From: an uncultured Oscillospiraceae bacterium | GTDB taxonomy: Bacteria > Bacillota > Clostridia > Oscillospirales > Oscillospiraceae | DNA: 32,914 bases | Assembly: GCA_947584295.1 (NCBI GenBank) | Contig: CANPWM010000022.1 | Span: forward strand, 1 to 32,914 | Direction: 5' to 3' | Shown here: positions 1 to 8,200 of the stretch, piece after piece | Layout: every line of letters begins with the position of its first letter | Position numbering within the stretch: position 1 is the first letter of the stretch | Notes under the pieces: model-generated | What the model saw: the letters and a program-made list of their open reading frames with translations, nothing else | The model's database searches: none | Told to the model about the DNA's origin: nothing | Made by a program: the position numbers and the translations under genes

Positions 1-57
1 CGCCACTCCGCTTAATTCCTTTTTCCTACGCAGGGAGCTCTTCTTTTCCCTGTCCAC

Positions 58-981
58 TTGTCCTGGGGCAGTTCAGAGTTGACTGAGCTATTTAATAAAA
101 ATATAGACATATTAGAGAAGATGTCTTTCATTAGTATAGGCGAGAAGACGATTGAAGTCACGTCAGTATTTAGAAACTATTACTATAGTCAAATTGCGCC
201 TGATGAGAAGGCCATATTTCAAGAATGTGCTTTAAATTATTATATTGATCTGCATGAGGAATTAGCAGCAGAACATAAGTTCAGCGCGATAGTTTACGCA
301 GAGATAGCGTATCATTTGACTTCTTTGAATCGAATCAAAGAGCTTGTTAAGTATTTGCCCGGAAACTATAATACTATGAAGATATTGGCCAAAACTATTT
401 ACCAACGCGATAGAAATTACAATATGGCATTGCAACTTTATTTGATGCTCAATAGTGTGTATTCTGACGACACCGAAATACTGTCATACCTTGGCCGTTG
501 CTATGCACGGATGGGGAAATGGGACTCTGTCAGAGAATTTTTTGAAAAAGCGATTTCTTCTGCCCAGAGAAAGAAGGAGGATACATGGTATCTTTATCGA
601 GATTGGGGTCACCTCAATGTTCGCTACTATATGGATGGTGAAGCAGATACTAATTTTGAACAAGCAAGGAAGCTTCTAAGGCAAGAAACTGGTCATGATG
701 ATGACCCTGGAATCTTAGCAGCCGAAGGTTTTATGATGGAGCGTAACCATAATATACCTGAGGCGATAGCAAAATATGAGGCTGCCCTTCAATTGAATAG
801 CAGGCATGAGTTCACAATCCAGAATTATGCGAATCTTCTCCGTAGACTTGGCGATGAGAAAGGCGCCAAAGAGCTAGAGATGAATCTCATTAATGATGAT
901 TTTGCAGGGCTTGGAGATCGCACAGATGACTTTTATTCCGGCTTTGATATTATATTCGATGATGATACAGATGATGATTAA
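58..981 (+). CDS. TPR-repeat protein, C-terminal part of a STAND-like regulator (5'-truncated)
   Basis: The 307-residue reading frame begins at a TTG with no good ribosome site, and an in-frame TAA lies at 13-15. The true N-terminus is therefore missing: it is either cut off by a rearrangement or lies in another frame outside the window. Residues about 5-65 resemble the winged-helix segment that follows the NTPase core in STAND/NB-ARC-type proteins. Residues about 95-285 are helical pairs with the tetratricopeptide pattern (for example LSYLGRCYARMGKWDSVREF near 140), and the protein ends in an acidic tail (DDDTDDD). The DNA is visibly more AT-rich than the giant gene downstream. STAND proteins with TPR sensors act as signal-gated switches, often in regulation or phage defence. 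Without the NTPase domain that role is only an inference, and the gene may be a non-functional fragment. Confidence 0.6.
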   Translation: MSWGSSELTELFNKNIDILEKMSFISIGEKTIEVTSVFRNYYYSQIAPDEKAIFQECALNYYIDLHEELAAEHKFSAIVYAEIAYHLTSLNRIKELVKYLPGNYNTMKILAKTIYQRDRNYNMALQLYLMLNSVYSDDTEILSYLGRCYARMGKWDSVREFFEKAISSAQRKKEDTWYLYRDWGHLNVRYYMDGEADTNFEQARKLLRQETGHDDDPGILAAEGFMMERNHNIPEAIAKYEAALQLNSRHEFTIQNYANLLRRLGDEKGAKELEMNLINDDFAGLGDRTDDFYSGFDIIFDDDTDDD

Positions 982-1340
982 GAATCGGCTGGTGATGACG
1001 CTCTCCAGAATAATCTTTTTGGGGTAAGTATCGTCGTGTGTCTGCCTGAAAGATTTTGAAGGCAGGAATTATTTATAAATTATGTAAGAATATTCTGACT
1101 ATATAAGCCAGAGTTGCAAATGCTTCTCCGGCATTTAGATCTTGGACAGAGGAACAATGGATGCCTGATGGAATCCCAGAGCGTTTTGAGCGAAGCAGAG
1201 CGCTAGTTGGGACCCATAGTTTATGTTTGCTTGTCTAGTGTATAGCCAGTATACTTGGATAATGAATTATTGCAGTCTACTATTTGGATAATCTCAATTA
1301 ATTAGTTCGGACTTAAGAAACTCAAGAGCCTTGGAGTAGT
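982..1340. other. AT-rich spacer without recognisable gene
   Basis: No reading frame here has coding character. A weak hairpin (CTGCCT near 1039 pairing with AGGCAG near 1060) is followed by an AT-rich stretch and could end transcription of the TPR gene, but its stem is only six pairs. Confidence 0.4.
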
Positions 1341-1363
1341 GTATTATACAATGGTAATAATAC
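1341..1363. promoter_or_regulatory. Inverted repeat upstream of the decayed toxin-antitoxin pair
   Basis: GTATTAT at 1341-1347 and its exact reverse complement ATAATAC at 1357-1363 are separated by nine bases. The repeat lies just upstream of the promoter at 1385-1413, so it could be an operator half-site pair. No regulator is known for it. Confidence 0.4.
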
Positions 1364-1384
1364 CGGCCAGACAACACCACCAGA

Positions 1385-1413
1385 TTGACGTATTGCTTCA
1401 AACTGGGTATAAT
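1385..1413 (+). promoter_or_regulatory. Sigma-A-type promoter with palindrome over the -10 box (mntA/hepT remnant)
   Basis: TTGACG (1385-1390) and a perfect TATAAT (1408-1413) are separated by exactly 17 bases. The -10 box sits inside the palindrome GGGTAT-A-ATACCC (1405-1417). An operator over the -10 box is the usual arrangement for autoregulated toxin-antitoxin operons, and the decayed mntA follows directly. Confidence 0.7.
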
Positions 1414-1437
1414 ACCCATATATTGAGAGGTGTCAAT

Positions 1438-1726
1438 TTTATTTGTTCTGTGGAAGAATTGAGGAGGCGGATATCGCCTATGGCCTAGAATACGGCCTGC
1501 GGGATGTCTATCGGTTCAGATTCTATGTCCATAGCGTGGCCAGAGAGCAGAGCGATGTGGGTATTCTCATCGACTGCACTGGTGCCAAATTGGCGGCATG
1601 TTCAAGATGGGCGAGCCGTAAGAGAACCTGCGCGCCAACATCGGCACGGAAGTTGACCTTGTGACCATGCAGACCTTGGAACAGTCCAGTACCCACCAGC
1701 CACTCGTCACTGTTTATCGAGAATAG
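1438..1726 (+). pseudogene. Decayed MntA-type nucleotidyltransferase (antitoxin of a HEPN/MNT pair)
   Basis: Read across three frames, the sequence gives the usual MNT order: a start-region helix SVEELRRRISPMA, then EYGLRDVYRFRFYVHS, then EQSDVGILIDCTGAKL, then ENLRANIGTEVDLVTMQTLE, ending at a TAG at 1724-1726. Family members carry GSYARG followed by SDxD; here the GS/ARG residues and the second acidic residue are replaced (RFYVHS, SDVG). There is an in-frame TAG at 1486-1488 and a frame change near 1600. The nucleotidyltransferase active site is therefore destroyed and the gene cannot make a working antitoxin. It precedes the decayed HEPN gene, as in intact mntA-hepT pairs. Identification rests on remembered family motifs. 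Confidence 0.65.
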
Positions 1727-1761
1727 CCGCTGCGAGTCGCTGCGCATCATATCAGCCGCAT

Positions 1762-2103
1762 CCTTCTGCATGGCTACTGCGTATCGACACTCACTGTGAG
1801 GGCATAGAGTTATTCAATGACCGCTTTGGCAGGAATTTTGATGCGTTCACTTTGGAGCGGTCCTCTTTCAGCGCGGTCTCCGTGTGCGTTCTTTATGTTT
1901 GGGAACTGTCCAACGGCCTGCCCGACGAATTTCTGGAGGCCACAAAGGATCAGTTTCCCTGGGGGATGATTTGCGGGGTGTGAAACTGGCTGGCCCACTC
2001 CTATGCGGAAGAAGATAAAAGGATTCTGTAGGAGACGGCCCGTAACGACATCCCCAAGGTCCTGGCTTTCTGTGAACAGGAGCTGAGCAGTTCTCAAAGG
2101 TAA
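1762..2103 (+). pseudogene. Decayed HepT-type HEPN ribonuclease toxin
   Basis: One frame reads through the HEPN (DUF86/HepT) fold: RIDTHCEGIELFNDRFGRNF, then SSFSAVSVCVLYVWELSNGL, DEFLEATKDQFPWGMICGV, and after a stop NWLAHSYAEEDKRIL, ending at TAA 2101-2103. The catalytic motif of the family is RxxxxH, usually seen as RNxxAHxY. Here the Arg position is a TGA stop (1981-1983), one transition away from CGA, while the following N-x-x-A-H-S-Y is preserved. A second stop, TAG at 2029-2031, replaces what is usually Trp before E-T. The toxin is dead precisely at its catalytic arginine. Its antitoxin partner lies just upstream and is also decayed. Confidence 0.7.
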
Positions 2104-2186
2104 AACCATGAAAACCCTTTGCCGGTTATATGCAAACACTTGATCACTGGGTCTGTTTCAAATCCGATAATTCCGTTTGGACTATT

Positions 2187-2218
2187 GCCGGAGCAAAGTC
2201 CGTTTGCTCCGGCGATTT
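2187..2218 (+). terminator. Strong hairpin with T-rich tail between hepT remnant and giant gene
   Basis: GCCGGAGCAAA (2187-2197) pairs perfectly over 11 bases with TTTGCTCCGGC (2203-2213) around a five-base loop, followed by GATTTTC. This fits an intrinsic terminator for the upstream remnant operon. It also sits only about 45 bases before the start of the giant gene, so it could act as an attenuator in that gene's leader if the promoter lies further up. Confidence 0.65.
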
Positions 2219-2259
2219 TCGTACCCAATACATAGTTATGCATAAGAGGAGAGAAAGAA

Positions 2260-5200
2260 ATGTTATACGTCAACAATACCCACGAAGACTGGATACGTCT
2301 GTATGATGAATGCGTCCGACTTGGCGTTGTAGACACGGAGATCGAGGTCACCATTGGAGCGGGAGCCGATGAATCATATGACATCACCAACCTCCGCTAT
2401 CTGTTCCCGCTTGCCGCCTGGCTTTATGACAAGGGGATCATCTCAACTGATGAGGGCAAGCGACTGTATATAAACATTATACCAGCAGGAAAAAAGAAGA
2501 AGGATGTTGCAAAGAACAATAAGAAGGCCCCGGAAAACGCAGGGCCGGAGCCATATGACGACTATGCACGGGTAAGAGCCTTTTTGGCGAACGCAGTTAC
2601 TATTTCCTACATTGACTTTCGGTTCGATTCGCAGCATCCTTTTCAATATCATTTTGCTGAGTTAAATCATAGCAGAGTCTATTATGGCAATCTACCACCC
2701 ATCTTTATAGCGGAGGATGGGGCCGCAACGTCGGGAGCCTTTGATTACAGATACTTAGGTGAGAATTTTGATTGCAGAGAAAAGAGAAGTAAAAGTGATT
2801 TTCCTACGCAGTTAGAACGCTGCCATGAGACGCTGTTCAATAGGATATCCGACTTGGCGAAGGAACGCACGAATGATGCTGAGCCAGAAAAACTGGACAA
2901 AATGCTTCTTCGCCCTTATATAAAGCGAGTAGAGGAGCTTTTGCCGGAGATGGACGCTCTCTCCCAGATCATCTGGATGTACTTGCTGAGAGAGCTGATC
3001 GAAAGCAAGGAGATAATGCTCGGAGAAAAAGGCAACCGGGACGACCGCAAAGTGTCTGCACCCTTGTTTGATAAAAGCCGTATCGACGCCGTCTCCTATG
3101 GACAGGCGATCTATCAGCTTGTTGAAAACGCGTGCATCCACTCGGAACAACACCGGGCCTGGTTTGGGATGCGGATACACAGGGCCGGCCGCGGACGACC
3201 TATGTCAGAACTCATGGAAGAGGCGGAAACGCGGGAACGCCTCTACAGAAAATACGGGCCGTGTTTTAGAAATCAATGGTACAGCTGCATATTTAACGCA
3301 GATGATAGTCGGTTGTTTTTTGAGTTTTATGTACTCAACGGCGTGTTTGACGGCGTGGGCATGGTGGAACACTATAACAACTCCTGCAAAGAATCGAATA
3401 AGCAGCCGGTCTCGTCACTTGCCGAGCTTTTTAACCTGACGGCAACTGATGACGAAGAAGATAAAGAGCAACATATCCAAGATATTACGGTACACTACGG
3501 TCTACCGCTTTTGCGGCGGATCGTCACGGTCAACCACGGATATTTGATGGGCAGCACGCCTGGGACCATTCACAGCGGCGAAGATTATAACAGCGAAGAT
3601 AAAAACGATGAAGGCCAGGGGAAGACGCAGATCCCAGGTTTTGCGAAGGAAGAAGATATATGCAGGAATTATTACGCAGGATATCAAGTCAAAGAGAAGG
3701 GAGGAAAACTCCCTGTTCGAACATACTTTACGGAGTTTTCTGCTATAATGCCGATCCATCACCAGTGGGAGAATACAGGTACAAATCATATATCGCTGCC
3801 GGAGGGGAAAAGCATTTTCGGGGATATGATGCCCGAAGCCAGAAAATACGTGCTTTGCTGCCGCTGCGGTCTTCTCCTGGCAGGCGTCGCGAAGCAACAG
3901 AATAAAATAGAGGATACCAAAGCGTATCGAGAAGTATTAAATGCAGCTTTGCCCATCAGCGCGAAACATGAACTGGACGACGCCATTATTTTGCTGGAGA
4001 TACAGTCTTTGTCCCTTTATCAAATGGAGATCCTCTCCAAAGCGCTGTTTGCATGGATCAAGGAAGCAAAAGATGCGGGTATGACTGCGCCGCTTATCGC
4101 GTTGATCACGTCGTCGTATATCCAAACGCACGAGATGCTGCGTCTGTTCTCTATATTCTACTTAAAGGGAAAGGAAGACATGCGCGGGGTACAGATCGCC
4201 TTTTGTGAGCACGACGCCGATGATATATTCAGGGTCAAATTTATTCTGGCTGGTGATGACCTTGGGAGCGCCTATGAGGCGGCGAAAATATATGCCTATC
4301 ACCATGCGGCGGAGGCCCGCGACTTCCTGGACCTGCTGGGCTATTTGACGGAGGAGCCGGAGGACAGAGATGAGAAAAGAAACGGGAAAAACCTGCCGGC
4401 TCTGTACCCCTTTGATCTGTTTCTGCCGAGTGCGTGGCAAGAGGAAGAAAAGCGATATGAATTGCCAATCGACCCCTGGCGGGACAGTTGGTTCCTTTCC
4501 TATGTAAAGGGACGGCTGAATAAGGATATGCGCTGCAGCGGCAACGGCTGCATGTTGGACGACATCCATGTCCGTCTGGGTTCCAAGATACATTTGGACC
4601 GCTTTTTTGAGGGGGAGATGCTGTTCCACGACAGCGGCGACGTCCTCCGGTTTGCTTATTTACTGACATGGGATATCCTCTATGTCAGCCGTTATCCGAC
4701 AGGAGGAAAAGTGTTACTGCTGGGCTATGAGGAATATTCCACATCCTTGATACTGCAAATGCAGCATTGGCTGGAGCAGCAAACCAATATCGACGCGGTC
4801 TATACGGCCACCGTCTATGATGACGAGGAGGACCCGGGACAGGTCGCCGTCAGAAGCGGCTTTGACGAGAGGACAACGACACTGACCGGCATCCAGCCCG
4901 TCATTGTGATGCCGGTGGGAACGACGCTGTCCACCGTTTATAAGATACGAAACACTGTGAACCGGCGGCTTGGCCAGGTATTCACAAATAACGATTCTGA
5001 TCGGCTCGGGCGCTATTGCCTGATCCTGATCAACCATGACCTTTTCTCTTCCGATGACCTGTCTGGCGTTTCTAAGCGCTATTGGAAAGGGAAAGTGCCG
5101 GAAGAATCGATCGTAGAGCTGCAGGAAGAGATGCCCACACAGCGATCTAATGGGATAAAAGTGAAATATTTGCTGCCGGCGGACGCGCGGTGGATTGAGC

Positions 5201-8200
5201 CGGAGGGATGCAACATCTGCGCCCACAGCGACAGCGCCCCCATGGGCACACACCAGGCAGGAACGATGCCCGGCGCGATCTTCTCCATGTGGGGCGCCCG
5301 CGGCGGCCGCTTTCATGAACTCTTCCCCGGTGGTGCGCGAAGGAATAAATCAGAGCAGAAATTAAACGATATGCATATCAGAGAAAACCGCAACCGCATC
5401 AGTCAGCTGTTCGGTTCCCTGCGTTACTCGCATGTGTATGACGAGAACAATCATTTTCAGTTCTATATTGATTTCGGGTCATTCTATCGTCGGAACCGGG
5501 AGAGTATAGATAACGCGATCCGCACATGGAGTGTGCCGGCGGATGATTTTCACATCATCGTCTCTCCACTTCAGATTAAAAATTCTCCCTTCCTGAAATC
5601 AGTTATAGATTATGTGTTTCACGGCAATGTCCGTGTGTTGCATTTGGATATAAAAAATGCCTATCGCGAAGAGATCAGAACAAGATTCAACTATATCGCT
5701 TTTGAATTTAAACAGGTGTGTCAGACATCTCCCAAGACGCATCTGCGCATCCATTTCGTGGATACGACAGTTGTCACCGGCAGCATCCTCAACCGGGCAA
5801 AAATCTTTGTACAAATGCTCATCCACCAGGCAGGATGCGATGAGAGCCGGATAGAGCTTTTTGATAAGCTGTTTCTGCTTGTCAACAGGAGCGCCTACGA
5901 TACGCTCAGGGCATTTGTCAAGCGACCGGAGAGCGATTTGAAGACATACATTGTGCTTGCGGTCCCGTCCTATAATACAGAGCGGGATACATGCCCAGCG
6001 TGTCGTTTGGTCAACAAATATGAACTGCTATATAAGCGGTCCGCCACGGAGCTTCTCGGCAATGAATTTGAACGTCTGGCAAATAAACATATGAAAAGAA
6101 GTCCGGAAGAGTATGACCAGTGGTTCAAAGCAAAGGTGCTTGGAAGTCACTCGTACTTCAACTGGCTTCAGCAGTGGCTGTGCGTGAACGTTTCCGATAA
6201 AGAAAACCGCATTTTCCACTATATTACCCTGAAAGACGATATAGCAGGAAACAAGAATACGGACAACACTCGCCAACGCGAGGATGAGGAAGACTATCAA
6301 AAAGCGGAAAAAGTCCGTGAAATGCTCCGTGCTTATACGGACAGCATCCTTGCAGAATTGAAAAAGTCTCCATCGACGGACAAATCAGATGAGAAAACCG
6401 ACACAGCGGTAAGGGCTGTCCAGTTGACGGATGGACCGGGCGATCAAAGGCAGCATATCCTTGAAAGGTGGGCGGAGACCAGTCTGAAAGACGCCATCGA
6501 GTTTGCCGCTGGAAATGGGTGCACTACCGAGGAGATCAAGGATTTTTCTGAAAACGCTTACTATCTAATCAATAAACATCTGGTTGGGAGCCAGGCCTAT
6601 ATGCGACTGTACGCCTTACAGCGTTCCCACGAGAGTCTGAATGAAAAGACCGGGGCTGGAAATGTCCACTCCGGCCGAGAGCAGATCGATGCGGCATATT
6701 CCGTCATGCTTGAACTGATCGCTGACGCCGTGATCGATCCAAACAGTAGAATAGCAGGTCGGCCCGCATACCGCGTGGCTGTGCTTGGACATAACGTGGA
6801 GTGGCTCATCTCCTTTGTTAAGATCCTGTCCCGTGAGCAGATAGCAAAATACTATGATTATCGACAAGCGATCCTGCGGATCATGGGAGAGCTCATCGAA
6901 CTGTTGGACATCCGCAGTGAGAGGATCGGACGGGAGAAGAGCGAGGAAAAACTGCAATTGGTGTTGACCAAACTGCGGTCGGGAAAGAAGGAGGACGCGG
7001 CCCATTGGGAGCCGATCATCCGAACCCTCCAAATGATTCGCCCCAAAAAAGCGGAAGACTATCGGCCCATCTTTGCGCAATGGGAGTATCAGCTGACAAT
7101 GATCGTGCTGTACCGCGCCGCCGACCTGCAAATGCATTTTATGACGGACGCCGGAGAAAACGCTGCCGTAATACGCCGGTACTACCGCCTGGTGGACCGT
7201 TTTTTTGAGAGCGTGCTGAAAGGGCAGCCGACTCCGGAGGGAGAGCAGAAAGAAATGACGGCGGTCACGCTGAAGCGGATGACCTTCGCACCGCCACCAG
7301 TGAGAGAGGTCGTACTGCGGTACCTGAAAACACTGAAGCTGGCCGTTATGGCGGGGGATGATGACATTCCCTGCATGAACCTTATCAAAGTCGTGGAGAA
7401 TCTCAACGAGGCGGCCCAGGCGTGCCGGCCAGGACAAGATGACGCGGTAAGGAAAACGGAGCTTCAGTGCGCCAGATATATCTACGTTGAGAATATCCGT
7501 ATGATATATTCCGGCATGCGAGATCTGGAAGAGAGCATCTCCAAGAGCAAGCTGGACAGCATAGATGACCAATTCCGACCGGGAGAAAAATTCAACGAAA
7601 AGACCAGGGCGGTTTTTGATTTGGTTCAGAGTCGTTTGGAGCAATGTTACCGCAATTTGGACGGGCTTGCAAAGGAACAGGACGTACTGTACCAGAACGT
7701 GTTGGGTAATTTTTGCCGTTTCTGGCATAGCAGCACGAAAACGCCGCCGGTCTCCAACTGCGGGAAGGATCATGCCTCATCCGCCAAGCATATCTCCTAT
7801 ATGCTGCAATATTTCAGGCGCATCAATGGGCTGATCAGCTTTTATGCACAGGGCGGAGATGTTGATGATTTGCCGTACATATACGAGGAACTTTGCCGTA
7901 TTATATGCGGCATTGCGAGCGCCCGTATGTGCTATATCGCCGCCAGGGTCGACAAGAATATCCCCCAAATCTTTACCCAGTCCGGTTTCTATGGGAAATA
8001 TATGCTGGATAGTAAGATCGTGACCCCAGCAAAGATGGATGTTATCGTTCAATCTGCGGAAGAGGCATGGGACGATAAGCCAACTCTTCGCGGCAAGCAG
8101 CATGAAGAGGATATATTTGGCTGGAAAGAGGATTTCGATGTAGAGAACGTGATAGACGGGGCTGCCTGTCTCAAAGCCGCCAACGGCGGGACAGAGAGGT

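Noticed and set aside
6616-7773. 385-residue open frame on the minus strand
   Set aside because: It lies entirely inside the giant gene, has no ribosome site and an improbable composition rich in His and Gln. It is a shadow of the coding strand.
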